DNA from: Trogon surrucura
Lineage: Eukaryota; Chordata; Aves; Trogoniformes; Trogonidae
Length of the DNA stretch: 64,000 nt
Direction of reading: 5' to 3'
NCBI GenBank assembly: GCA_020746105.1
Contig: CM036618.1
Location: 91,940,122-92,004,121, forward strand
This document shows, piece after piece, positions 29,401 to 38,447 of the stretch; position 1 is the first letter of the stretch, and each line of letters opens with the position of its first letter. Position numbers and translations under genes: made by a program. Below the pieces are notes generated by a model. That model was given only the letters and a program-made list of their open reading frames with translations. It ran no database searches and had not been told where the DNA came from.

Positions 29401-30436
29401 TGAAGTGTGAATCACTCTCCCTTTACATAATAAAGGAGAAACATACGTTTGGGTCCCACCACCACCATATTTCTGTGGAGTGGTACCTCACACAGCCTCT
29501 GTATTACTTGGGTCAAATGGCAGGTCCTTCCCTTGCAATAGCAACATGTTCTGGTGCAGCGTGCACAAAGCTTCGGTTCAGAGCTGGCATATCTCAAGGC
29601 TTTAGACAAGTCATTTAACATTCCTCTCCCTTGGTTTCCCTGTAAACACATGAAGATTATGATTGCTCATGAGTTAGCTGCTTTGTGCTTCTGTTAATGT
29701 CTTGAGGTCTTTAAGAACTATTTTTATTACTCTGTAGTGTTTTGTTTTCTCTTGTATAACTTAATTACACACAGATGCATGGCTCAACCCATGCATGTCT
29801 TGACATCAAATGTTAAAACATGATTGAGGTTTTGGAGAAAATGACGCAACAGAATATGACACTGGGGAAAATGGCCATTAAAATTCACAACTACTGATTT
29901 ATCAGCAGGTGGGTTTGTAGACTGCAGTGACAGTATGTGAAATGCTTTTCTCATTTGAGTTTCATGGTCAAGTCTTTCGCTTTCAATGATATCAGGAGTC
30001 AGCACAGGCACTCGGGTCAGATCAGAAACACAGCGTCCACAGGTAGATTTCACCCCTTTGGCAAAATACCAGGTGTGTTGCATAGATCTCAGGTCTAGAT
30101 CTGTCTATCTATCTATCTATGTGTGTGCGGACACATATGTACCTTCTCTTTATTAGCCATGAAACGACCTTTTTAAAGAAAGAGATACCATCATACATAC
30201 AAAAAATAGGAAAGGCGGGATGGTAGCGATGAGCTTGCTCTATTCCGTCTCAATGCTAAAACAGAAAAACTGAGTGTATGTTTTAAAATCATGTATTGCT
30301 TTTTGTCATGCAGCAACTTTTTGTAGATGTAACAAGCAATGAAGTTCACAGTGCGATAGCTGATGAAGTGACAACTATGGACAACACGATTGCTGAACTT
30401 CAGGAACTGAGCAACCGCCTGAGAGACCAGTGCTGA
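5259..30436 (+). CDS. TTC27: TTC27, C-terminal half (8 coding exons, partial gene)
   Basis: Joined coding exons are 5259-5486, 12114-12212, 15198-15250, 17682-17847, 22617-22814, 26197-26308, 26889-26989 and 30314-30436. They read 359 residues in one frame and end in TGA. TTC27 is a TPR protein conserved from yeast (Emw1) to human. It is thought to act in the cytoplasm as a scaffold or assembly factor, and has been linked to the R2TP network and U5 snRNP maturation, but its exact activity is unsettled. Seen here: about four TPR-type helix pairs in the first 190 residues (for example [20 protein letters not shown]), then a conserved non-TPR helical tail. The identification rests on my recognition of the whole chain as TTC27-like, with no search run. 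The human protein is about 840 residues, so roughly the first 480 lie upstream of this window. All seven complete introns have GT-AG borders and compatible phases. Confidence 0.95.
10904..11165 (-). mobile_element. CR1 LINE, 3' fragment (old)
   Basis: On the plus strand it begins with a degraded AGAATACAATAGA tail and TTGGAAGGGACCTACAATGA. It then shows the reverse complement of the CR1 ORF2 end (CATTGTCCAAACACTTCTTAAA and CACCTCTCTAGGAAGC). It is diverged and lies directly beside an oppositely oriented CR1 piece. Confidence 0.85.
11205..11545 (+). mobile_element. CR1 LINE, internal ORF2 fragment
   Basis: The sense sequence matches the CR1 ORF2 region after the RT domain: CCTGGGGTGCATCAAACAC (the LGCIK motif), CAGTTCTGGGCCCC, and the stretch corresponding to [18 protein letters not shown]. 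It is broken by indels near 11238-11320. It lacks the CR1 3' UTR, so its 3' end was lost or interrupted. Confidence 0.85.
12114..12212 (+). CDS. TTC27: TTC27 exon (single canonical TPR)
   Basis: This 99-base exon (33 codons, phase 0/0) sits between a TTTTTCTCTCCAG acceptor and a GTATGT donor. It encodes almost exactly one TPR unit: [17 protein letters not shown], then [14 protein letters not shown]. The TPR signature positions W, L, G, Y, A, F and P are all present with the expected spacing. It follows a 6.6 kb intron. Confidence 0.96.
12213..15197 (+). other. TTC27 intron (3.0 kb) carrying a long CR1
   Basis: GT-AG intron, about 40% of which is the CR1 copy at 13387-14648. The flanks on either side show no coding signal or other repeat that I can identify. 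Confidence 0.8.
13387..14648 (+). mobile_element. CR1 LINE, 5'-truncated copy with largely readable reverse transcriptase
   Basis: The copy starts within ORF2 at QHGFTKGK. It retains RT motif A ([11 protein letters not shown]), motif B ([15 protein letters not shown]) and motif C (FADDTKL, codons about 13760-13780). It then continues through the [22 protein letters not shown] and [16 protein letters not shown] blocks to a stop at 14564. One extra base near 13857-13865, just before the [14 protein letters not shown] block, shifts the frame, so two open frames (to 13876 and from 13866) cover it. It ends with the CR1 3' UTR and ATTCTATGATTCTATGA. Full CR1 is about 4.5 kb and the endonuclease is missing, so it is not autonomous. 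It is the best-preserved copy in the window and lies in sense orientation within TTC27. Confidence 0.95.
15198..15250 (+). CDS. TTC27: TTC27 exon (TPR helix A)
   Basis: A 53-base exon encoding [17 protein letters not shown] plus the first two bases of the next codon. The acceptor is TTATCATTACAG and the donor is a perfect GTAAGT. It provides helix A of a TPR whose helix B lies in the next exon (17682-17847). The split codon AA|A restores lysine across a 2.4 kb intron, which confirms the pairing of the two exons. Confidence 0.95.
15251..17681 (+). other. TTC27 intron (2.4 kb)
   Basis: AT-rich intron splitting a lysine codon. I see no interspersed repeat. The 118-codon open frame at 16191-16547 has no recognisable domain and is treated as chance. 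Confidence 0.8.
17682..17847 (+). CDS. TTC27: TTC27 exon (TPR helix B and a further TPR)
   Basis: A 166-base exon that completes the split lysine codon and reads [20 protein letters not shown], then [20 protein letters not shown], ending [14 protein letters not shown] before GTGAGG. It holds helix B of the preceding TPR and a second helix pair built on [20 protein letters not shown]. This part is very highly conserved in vertebrate TTC27 as I know it. The acceptor has a long T tract followed by TTAG. Confidence 0.96.
17848..22616 (+). other. TTC27 intron (4.8 kb)
   Basis: GT-AG intron. It contains one degraded CR1 3' end (19022-19388) in the gene's sense orientation. Nothing else could be assigned. 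Confidence 0.8.
19022..19388 (+). mobile_element. CR1 LINE, 3' fragment (old)
   Basis: The sense sequence runs from GGGGACCTTATTACCATGTA through AATGGGTACAAGTTGC and the [24 protein letters not shown] block to TTGGGCTAGATGATCCTTGA. It ends in a diverged tail (TCTATGACTCTGTGATT). Several in-frame stops mark it as an old insertion. Confidence 0.88.
22617..22814 (+). CDS. TTC27: TTC27 exon (post-TPR helical region)
   Basis: A 198-base exon (66 codons, phase 0/0) between TGCTTCTTTCAG and GTAAAT. It encodes [19 protein letters not shown], a helical stretch [16 protein letters not shown], and [19 protein letters not shown]. The acidic end (SGEDIEK here) is where I would expect most variation between species. 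It is not a canonical TPR, although the WRLYARLYG segment resembles a degenerate helix A. Confidence 0.95.
22815..26196 (+). other. TTC27 intron (3.4 kb)
   Basis: GT-AG intron with a T-rich 3' end. It holds a 173-codon open frame (23664-24185) discussed under findings, and T-rich low-complexity patches near 25668-25683. No CR1 was recognised. Confidence 0.8.
26197..26308 (+). CDS. TTC27: TTC27 exon (C-terminal helical region)
   Basis: A 112-base exon preceded by an unusually strong polypyrimidine tract (26171-26196, mostly T) and followed by GTATGT. It reads [20 protein letters not shown], then [16 protein letters not shown] plus one base of a valine codon. [11 protein letters not shown] has the spacing of a TPR helix B. 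The intron after it is the shortest in the window at 580 bases. Confidence 0.94.
26889..26989 (+). CDS. TTC27: TTC27 exon (C-terminal helical region)
   Basis: A 101-base exon after TTGGATTCTAG and before GTAGGA. It completes the split valine codon (G|TG) and encodes [18 protein letters not shown] followed by [16 protein letters not shown]. It is phase 0 at its 3' end. The donor GTAGGA is weaker than the others in the gene. Confidence 0.94.
26990..30313 (+). other. TTC27 last introns region (3.3 kb intron)
   Basis: The final intron before the stop-containing exon. It holds a short CTAT microsatellite (30104-30120) and a C/A-rich patch near 29010-29045. The short preceding intron (26309-26888) also contains nothing assignable. 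No interspersed repeat was recognised in either. Confidence 0.78.
30104..30120. repeat. Short (CTAT)n microsatellite
   Basis: About four CTAT units in the last TTC27 intron, followed by a brief GTGTGTG run. Confidence 0.85.
30314..30436 (+). CDS. TTC27: TTC27 terminal coding exon with stop
   Basis: The last coding exon has 40 codons plus TGA (30434-30436), after the acceptor TTTTGTCATGCAG. It encodes [19 protein letters not shown] and [21 protein letters not shown]. The tail is amphipathic with heptad-like leucines and could form a short coiled coil or a terminal helix. The exon continues into a short 3' UTR that reaches an AATAAA at 30527. Confidence 0.95.
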   Translation, partial: QLFVDVTSNEVHSAIADEVTTMDNTIAELQELSNRLRDQC

Positions 30437-30550
30437 CATACGGACCAGATTTGGTGACAGGAAGACAACAATGACATGTTTCTTTTGCTGATGAAATGGT
30501 AACAATTCTCATGCAACAGCCCTGTCAATAAACATGTTTCTGTACAGCGC
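30437..30550 (+). other. TTC27: TTC27 3' UTR (short)
   Basis: The stretch from the stop codon to the inferred cleavage site is only about 110 bases. No other coding signal or repeat is visible in it. The end is placed by the single AATAAA and the GT-rich bases after it; alternative longer UTRs cannot be excluded. Confidence 0.75.
30527..30532 (+). terminator. Polyadenylation signal of TTC27
   Basis: A canonical AATAAA lies 90 bases after the stop codon. It is followed at 30551-30560 by a T/G-rich run (GTTCTTGTGG) that fits a downstream cleavage element, so cleavage is expected around 30545-30555. Confidence 0.85.
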
Positions 30551-30689
30551 TGTTCTTGTGGTCAGCTTTCTTCACAGCTGAGGCTGCTTTTTCAGACCCT
30601 TATCCGCTCTGGCTGGCTTACAAAGTTGCCCGTCTTGGTTTCTGAGGCCCGGCTTTTCTGGAATGGGGCTGCGTGTATTTAAGGGAATT

Positions 30690-31010
30690 CCTGAGGATTG
30701 GTTCCGCCTGAGAGCGTCACGCCTGGGCACCAGGGCTCAGCCAGAGACCTCACCCATGTTGGAAGTGAGGGAGAGGGAGAGGCAGCGGGGCGGGAGAGGG
30801 TGGACCAGCACGTGGCAGAGGCAGGAGCTGGGCCCAGCCTATCGCCCTCGCCATCCAGGCACACAGCCAATCGGAGGGTGCCTCTTGTCTGCCCCTGGCC
30901 AATCAGAGAAGCTGTAAGATTGGCCCCTCGGTGGCGGGAGGCTGAGGCGAGGGCAGGCTGTCATGGCGCCGGGGCCTGAGGTGGCCTGCTAGGTCGTCAG
31001 GCACTTTCCA
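30690..31010. promoter_or_regulatory. GC-rich, CCAAT-box promoter-like segment downstream of TTC27
   Basis: This segment is visibly richer in G+C and CpG than anything else in the window. I count about 19 CpGs by eye between 30600 and 31000. It contains ATTGG at 30697-30701, GGGGCGGG at 30787-30794, CACGTG at 30809-30814, CCAAT at 30867-30871 and 30899-30903, and ATTGG at 30919-30923. Paired CCAAT boxes with a GC box are typical of NF-Y/Sp1 housekeeping promoters. No strand can be assigned. An ATG at 30963 opens only a very short frame, and a donor-like GTAAGA at 31043 could end a first exon. What it drives is unknown; a non-coding RNA is possible. Confidence 0.45.
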
Positions 31011-31049
31011 ATTTTAATTTGGTGCTAATTGCTCACAGAGCAGTAAGAG

Positions 31050-34000
31050 TGGGGTCTCGAGAGCAAGGATTAAGTCCTTTTCTTGTTATTCTTGTAATGC
31101 AGTCAAAGTAGCAGGATGTTTGCTGCTTTGGGATTTGCAAACAGTTGTTATTTCAAGCACTATTCTATATTATTCAAAAATACATCAGTTGTGTCCCCTG
31201 TGCACTGGACTGGCACTTCATCTGGGCTGTTTACAGGCATGGAGATTTCCCCCCTACTGAGGCAGCAGTAAAACTGCAATCTTAGCTAAAATACTTACAT
31301 CTGACTAGACCTTGAACAAGCTATTTTCATCTAGACTGTTTTGCATTGTTTCATTTTTAAGCAGCTTTGCTACAGCACTTCTTAAACCAGCATTTTTTTA
31401 GGGTTTTCCAGAAACCTATGCAAAATGGTTTCCTTGCTCATTGTGAATTTGGCTCTTTCTTCCATATAAGAATGATACAGTCTCCAAAAATGTGGTTATC
31501 TGTATTCTGGATATGCACTGTCTGTGCTACAGTCAGTGCAAATTATACCATTACTAAATGACAAGAGTACTCTCCCTGAAGAGAAAGTCGAAAGGTAAAA
31601 GCAAACAATTAATTGGATTTGAAGCAGTACTGAAAGGGTGTTACTTTGATGTGTGGAAGGGGGAACCATCCGGATTCCTTTGCAAAGCTTTGTATCCCTG
31701 TAAAGCTACTTGGAATAGAGAGTAAATTACTTGCTGCCACTATTTTAACATGAGGTTTCCACAAAAATTACTGTCTTAGAAACAGGTTTACCTGCTAGTG
31801 AAGGAGAACTGAGTCTGAAACACCACTGAAATGGCCCAGGACTGGAAGAGGCACTGAAGTTTGCGCAGAATTTGCTGGAGATACTCCTGTGTTGTTCATA
31901 TCTAGAGTGAAGGTCCTACCTGACTGAAAAAAGGTGTGAGTTTTGTGACAGCCTCCACCACTATTATCTTTTAATAATTATATTTGGATATAATTTACCT
32001 TATTCACAAAGGAAAAGAAAAAAAAAAATCTTTGAAACAATTCATTTATTCCCAGCACTAGATTTTATTGAGATGAAAATGTTTAGGTGTGTTCTTTGGT
32101 GGCAGAAAAATCTACCATTTTTCTTGTGATCTTATGACAAGCTTTATACCAGAATTATATCCTCTTATCAACTTAAAAACATGACATTTTAATTTAGTTG
32201 TTTTGATTTAAAAGAAAATAATTTCCACGGAGTCTACCTGAGATACTTGTACAACTGAAGTTTGAAGATGCATTCGTTTTTGTGTAATGGCTTCTGCCTA
32301 ACATTTAATGACAGATGGGAAGTTAACGTTTCATAATGAGTTTCACAGAGAGGTCTGTGGGGAGGCCTTTATTTCCTTTCCCTTTTGATTTTTTCTTTTG
32401 AAAATTATTTTTTTTTGCCTAAGTTGATCACATGAAAAAGCCTTTCTGCTCTTCTGATGTCTCGCCCCTGCGTTACGTCACGTTTTCTCAGCACAGATTT
32501 TTTTTTTTTTCCTCGTTTGAGCCTCCGTCTCTTAGCAGATGTGTGGTATATAAACAGCTTTGTCTTTCGCCTGATATAGGGAAAGCCTACTGTCCACAAA
32601 CAGGGTGTTCCTGGAAAGTGGGATGGCTAATGTCATCACAGCACAACAATTTTCCTGTCATAAATAATGTAATAGAAGGGAGATATCTGCACAGACCTGA
32701 AAGTACACAATTTACATATGTACAGTCGATATACGAGGCAGGAGCTGACTTACTATTCAGGAGACCCTGGCTTTTCGGAACAGATAACCATCCCAGATAT
32801 CTCAGCCACTTGATCCATGAGACTGAATGCCTGATGGAAATCTCTTACCAGGTATTTTCTTGCTACCCCTTTTTTTGTGTTAGTGGCACTTTCATCTTTC
32901 TTGGATGCAAGGTGAACCTATGCTGTTTCTTTGGAGTTCATCACAGGGACCTTTTAAAACTTTACGGATAACCGCCACCTCCATTTTGTGTGGTGCTTAT
33001 TTTCTGTACTCATGCCAGTAGCTCTAGGAGACCATTGGCATGAAGACAGTATTTCTGTGAAAGCTCTGGCTGTCAAAGAAACTGTCTGGGAAGGAACGTT
33101 TCCTAAGCAGACTGCAGGCTTCCCAGATCTCCATCTTGTGGGTAGCATCTGTCTTCTAACATGGGAATGTTTTTCGCTCAGATCACTCTCGTGACAACTG
33201 CAGAATTCTTGAGGGTTTAGCAAAACTGGACAGTGCTTTGCTGATGCAGTTGTCACACCTACAAATAACATCTATAACATTTATGTTATTTTCAAGTGCT
33301 CTATGTATTACTTAGTGTAGCATGGTCTCAATTAAGCAATATTTTATAGGAGTGTCATACACTTCACAGTAAAACTTCAGATGCTGCTGATCTCTTTTTC
33401 TTGGCTTCAGAAATAATAGGGATTACCTTTTGTCATCTGTCTGCCATTTGAGCTGATTTGGTGTGAATTAGAAGTGAAATGGTTGAGTCTAGAATTTTTC
33501 AACTTCTTCTTACCCAGACAGGGAAAGGAACTGTCTCAGGGTTTTGAAGATGAGTATGGAGCCAGTAATGGAGGAAGTATGATGTGTGAAAAACAATTTA
33601 TTTCCATGGTCTAAGAGGATTTGTTTGAATGATTTTGACCTAATATGGTTCAACCTATGATGTATTTTCAATCAGTGATGGTTAGAACTTGGGGAAAATC
33701 TCCTGATTCACCCAGAGGACTCTGTCTTCACAGAGGAAGTGTACACAGCCGGGTGTGGTGCTAAAAGGTTTTTTTGGGTTAGGACGTTACTCATGAGCAG
33801 AAGTGAATGTTCTCAGGGCTGGTGAGGCCGTGCTGACTCAGGCAGGTCATCCCCAAAAAATGCCAGTAAGTTGTATTCTGTGTCACATCATCCTCAGCGT
33901 TGCTTCCACCACAGAGTAGTACATTCAGAGAGGCAAACAGCTCTCATCCTATCAGTCATACCAAGCTCTGTACCAAAAGAAATAAAACTTGGAGTGATTT

Positions 34001-34370
34001 TTCAGATCTAAGAATGGAGTATGGCTTACATGCGAATACAGAGGATACATTTACAGGTGTAGCGTTTGGATATGTATGTACTGTGGTTAAAACTACATCT
34101 CTAATTAATTTCAAAATAAGGGAGAAAAAAATCAGGTATTAATTTTACTGTGCTTTGGAGTAGCACTGCCCAAGAAGGTATAAAGTCCCTTTGAAATTTT
34201 TTTAACTTAGCTCTTCTGTTTGGTATTTCTACTTTTATATCAGTGACTATATGAATGACAGTACAGGTGGACATAATGGATTTCAGGGAATAAAATGAAG
34301 ATAAAAAACTTTGTGGCATTTCCAGAGTAATACAAATTAAATTAATATATATGTATTTAACTCTTCTTCA
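31050..34370. other. Intergenic DNA, no gene identified
   Basis: AT-rich sequence between the promoter-like segment and a microsatellite. The only notable item is a 179-codon open frame at 32432-32971 with a TATATAAA at 32547 and a good donor-like CCAG|GTATTT at 32851. It matches no protein family I recognise and is treated under findings. No CR1 was seen. Confidence 0.7.
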
Positions 34371-34383
34371 TCTATATTCATGC

Positions 34384-34413
34384 ATATATATATATATATA
34401 TATACACACACAC
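34384..34413. repeat. (TA)n(CA)n microsatellite
   Basis: About ten TA units at 34384-34404 run directly into CA units at 34405-34413. This is a compound dinucleotide repeat and probably polymorphic. Confidence 0.95.
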
Positions 34414-34850
34414 TTCTGTATAACTGTGTGTGTCTATGATAGAAGGTTGTTAATGCTAAAGGTACAAGAGGTGCATTTACAGAAAGGAGCTTCTCATAGA
34501 AGCAGGGTGCGTTACAGAGGCTGGAAAGTATCTCATCCTCCTGTCTGTGCATTTCTAGCATGTTACGCACAAATCTAAGTGCTGACTACAGGACTGATAG
34601 CTTTCCTTTTCAAAAATGACTAGTTGTTTTGGGTATAGTGTTGAAGAAACCTTTAAAGGTGTCTAATTTCAGAAATGAACATACTAAGCACTCTCAGAAA
34701 ATCAGACAGAGCCTTTCCATTTCTCCTACACTGATCGTTCAAAGTCCCTATTTTCAAAGTCCTGATCAGATTTGACAGAGCTAGGTCTAAATATCAGTCT
34801 GAACACGGATTATCTGTATTTGATATTAACAGGCAATAACTAGAGACTTT

Positions 34851-34880
34851 GTGAATGTTCACTGTGAATGTTCACTGTGA
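34851..34880 (+). repeat. 13-base tandem duplication
   Basis: GTGAATGTTCACT occurs twice head to tail, followed by a partial third copy GTGAA. It overlaps the outer edge of the left arm of the 41-base inverted repeat. Confidence 0.9.
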
Positions 34881-35381
34881 AATTTATCTCATTTGCCAGT
34901 TTTATTTCTGAAACTTTTTTTATTTCTGAAATTTTAACATGTTGGTTTCATTTATTTTATTCACATAAGAGATTTCCATTGATGTCTGCCATTACAAAAC
35001 TGTGGCTTCTTCCATTTATGAAGCATTTTAAATTCAAATAGTAATAGAATGGACTCTGTATTAGGGCTGAAGAATGAACAGAGTGGAATTTTAGAAATTA
35101 TTTTATTACAAAATTTTGATGGTTACCTTGAATTAAGACAGACTTGAATAGCACTTTTACTGTAAGTGTTTTAGTTTGCATTTCTGGAGATGTTTTATGT
35201 ACATAAGTGCATACAAAAGATGTGCCTATCCTCTGCTGAGAACTGCTAAGCCAGTAGCACTGCAGTTTTTTGAGCTAAAAAGTCATAAGCAAATCAGGCC
35301 AGATGGAGGAAGGTCCATCCTGTCCATTTTATATGATAGGTTTCAGAAATAAAACTGGCAAATGAGATAAATTTCACAGTG
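34873..35381. repeat. Perfect 41-base inverted repeat with 427-base spacer
   Basis: The left arm 34873-34913 (CACTGTGAAATTTATC...TTCTGAAA) and the right arm 35341-35381 are exact reverse complements over 41 bases. The spacer shows no continuing complementarity. GTGAATG occurs just outside both arms (34864-34870 and 35381-35387). The layout resembles a short non-autonomous DNA transposon, but no transposase is present and I do not recognise the arms as a known family. Confidence 0.8.
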
Positions 35382-37525
35382 TGAATGGCAGTAAAATATT
35401 TACTGTTTTGCAAAAGCCAATGCAATACTGCAATACAGATAAGTTTTGCACCATCCAGAAGTTCTTATAAATAGCTAGATTTCAATCAACAAGTAGCTTA
35501 TTCAGGCATGTGCTCAAATATAGTAGCTGCATTCATTAGAAAAACATTTCTACTGATCCCTCAGCTACACTAATAAAAGAGCAATCCTTTATAGACTGAA
35601 TGTAGTAGCAGAGGCTTTTTTTTTTTAACTATTAACATCCTTCAAAGCCCAAGGTCTGATCATTATTAGAGACTATTTTTCAGCAAATGAGTTGAAAATT
35701 GATAACCTTTGGCAGGATATTAAGTTCAAATTCCTTACTGAAAATGGAGACACCCTTGCTTTTAGGAGCAGCTTTTATAATATATACTGTATCTTAAGTA
35801 GTTTCTGTTCTTTGAACAAACAAAACCCCCAGAGAACAGCAACAGTCTTGTTGCGTCCTTTTTTATTTTTTTTGTTTAACTACTTTTATAACGCCCTTTT
35901 ACTTGCTTCTTTTAAGTTTTTATTTCATCGTTACGGCAAGAAAAGTACATTTGTTGATTGAGGGAGGCATCACCAGCAAGATGGGGCAAGATAAGTAAGT
36001 AAGTACCCTTCTGTACTGGGGTGGATAAAAGGCCTATCAGGAATTTAGTCTGCTAATACTGATCTAAACCTAAATTGGTTCTCTGCAAGAAGAGAAGGTT
36101 TGGAATCAAAAATCTGTGATAATTAGCTCTGCTTTCTGTATAGAACTGTGTTTCAATTTGACCTGAGTATGAAAGTCTATTTTTCTGTTTCCAGTTTACT
36201 CTGACCTGAATGTTTTCTCAGAACACACCAAGAACTTTGTAATCATGAATGATGTCACATATCCCTTCTCCATTTTTTTTCCTATTTATTTTAAACCTCA
36301 GTGACCTGTGAGTCAACTACAACAGTTCTTGGCCAAAAAGTCAGTGTAATGACCCAGGCAAAGAAATACCAGCCAAGAGCTATGTAGTGGAAAACTGGGA
36401 TTAACGGCATGAAAATCTTCAAAACTACAAGTTAGCCTGTAATGACATCACTGCTGAAGTGAAGCAGCTAAATTTTGCAAGTCACATTTAGAAGTTAACC
36501 CCTACAATTTAACTCTTTTTCACTGTCTTCTCTAAATGAGCATCATATTCTTCCTGTCTTAAGTACAATCATTTCTTCCACCTCCAAGACAAGCCTCTTG
36601 TCCTGCTTAATTTTCAGTTTCTCCTGGCTGGAATGGTGATCCTGCAATTGTGGAAACCACCTTTTTTGTTTCATCAGCTTCTCTGGGATGGAGTTGGCAT
36701 GCCTATCTATATGTGATCTCAGCTTTCTGCCAATTTTGTGACATTTGATCCCTGGAAAAGCATTCCTGATTTTTGTAGTTTTTCATGTTCTTCAGCACCA
36801 TGGCAATTTCATTTTGTCCCTTTCCAGAAGTCGTGCCCCTTCCTCCCCTCTCTCATCTTTCTTTCTCACTTCTTTAAGGTTCTTGGTAAGAAAGATGCTA
36901 GGAAGGGCCTTCAGGTTGCAAACAGTGTAGAGAGTAATTAGGAGCAACATGAAAAACGTAATCTGTGGTGAGGTGGGAGTTACTTCAAAGAGTGGAAAAA
37001 AAGCTCTGCCTTGGCTGAGGCTCTTGGGAATGAGACAGAGGGCAGGTACCTTTATGTGTAAGGAGGGAAAAGAGCACCATAAACCGTTGCCAGAAAACTG
37101 AGGAGGGAGAACAGCAGCCTGGAGACAGTGATGATGGTCCCCATGGAACTGCTGAAACAAGTTTAAAAAAAAAGATTAGCACTGCTCATCAGGCAGGAAG
37201 GCACAGGTCTTTCCTTGAGCAGAGATTGGGCAGTAAATAACCAGACCGAGCTACTGCGTTGCCAGAGAGAGAGAGGATGGACCAACCAGAAGTAACAGAT
37301 GCAGCTGGAGCGCAAATGTAAGTCACAGCTTGGCACTAGCCCAAAATTAATTAAATTAACTAAACTTTAGACACAAATGCTCAGGTTTTGCTGTTGTCAA
37401 CGTTATCACCTCCTATGTTTAGAGGCTTGTGATTTGACTGTAAATTCTACACAGCCTTGAAAGCAGGCGTAGTGAACGCAGCCTCAACCAATCTGCATTT
37501 TCTGTTTGCAAGTACAAAACAGGTA

Positions 37526-37552
37526 AGTAGCTTGCAAGGTCGGCAAGCTACT
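37526..37552. repeat. Short hairpin, 10-base stem
   Basis: AGTAGCTTGC at 37526-37535 is matched exactly by GCAAGCTACT at 37543-37552 with a 7-base loop. It lies 20 bases before a longer hairpin. Confidence 0.85.
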
Positions 37553-37571
37553 AGAACCAGATAATTTTTGT

Positions 37572-37629
37572 AGCTGCAAAACTATCTTACTGTCATGCCA
37601 AGCATGACAGTAAGCTAGGTTTTGTAGCT
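37572..37629. repeat. Long hairpin with 3-base loop
   Basis: CTTACTGTCATGC (37586-37598) pairs perfectly with GCATGACAGTAAG (37602-37614) around the loop CAA. Pairing resumes further out: AGCTGCAAAAC at 37572 against GTTTTGTAGCT ending at 37629, with one mismatch and a small internal bulge. The arms total 27 and 28 bases. This could be a snap-back element or the foot of a small-RNA precursor; nothing in the sequence decides. Confidence 0.8.
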
Positions 37630-38367
37630 GAAGTATGTCTTGCATTTGCTCTGTACTCCACAAGGGTTTTACTGCTGTAGTAATCCCTAAGAAAGCTGAT
37701 AGGTGAGCAAAGCAAGTTCGAAAGAATTGATGTAGAATACCTTAGGCAGTTTCAAATAGAATTTCAGACTGAGTCCTGTGTAAATTAATAGGGGAGGCAA
37801 TAAAAAGGAAATAACCTATGGAAACAATTCCAGAAGCAAGGTCCATAAAATGAAATGAAATGTTGGTAACACTGAGAACATGCAGTGTTGTGGCACCATT
37901 TTGAGATGGCACAGGCAGCGAGATACTCTGTTTGCACAGACTGTTTTACTGCAGAAACAGTTGTCAAATATAATTCAGATTCTGAGATGTTCCTAATCAG
38001 AACTATGGCAAACTTTTGGCAAACTATTAATCAAGAGGATTGACACTGAGGTCAGCAGGATTTTTCCAATTTTCTGGAACAGCTTGAGGGAAGATTCAAT
38101 CTCCTGAGGTTAAGCCTTTGCTTATCCTGTTCACTTGGCATCCTGTGTCTGTTATACTCTTAGGAGTGCCTCACTCTCTTGCCTAATACCAAGAGTTTTG
38201 TGCTTTGATTGGGTGACACCAACTGCTTAACTTAGTGCAGATGTTGCAGGCCACTGCTGTATACATGTGCAAGGACACATACACACGCTTCTCTTGCTTG
38301 TAGTGGCCCACTCTCCATCTCAAGGCAAAGCAAAAGAATCTGGGATGTCCTGCTGCACAAGGTGATG

Positions 38368-38447
38368 TGTCTGGGACTCTGTTTCTCAGCCTTTTATCCA
38401 TCCTGCATGTCTGGGAGTCTCTTTCTCAGCATTTCATCCATCCTGCA
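38368..38447. repeat. 40-base tandem duplication, two copies
   Basis: The units 38368-38407 and 38408-38447 both begin TGTCTGGGA and end ATCCATCCTGCA, and differ at four positions. The copies are directly adjacent, as in a minimal minisatellite. Confidence 0.92.

Noticed and set aside
36792..37160. 122-codon minus-strand open frame
   Set aside because: No recognisable family and overlapping open frames occur on both strands, so nothing favours coding.
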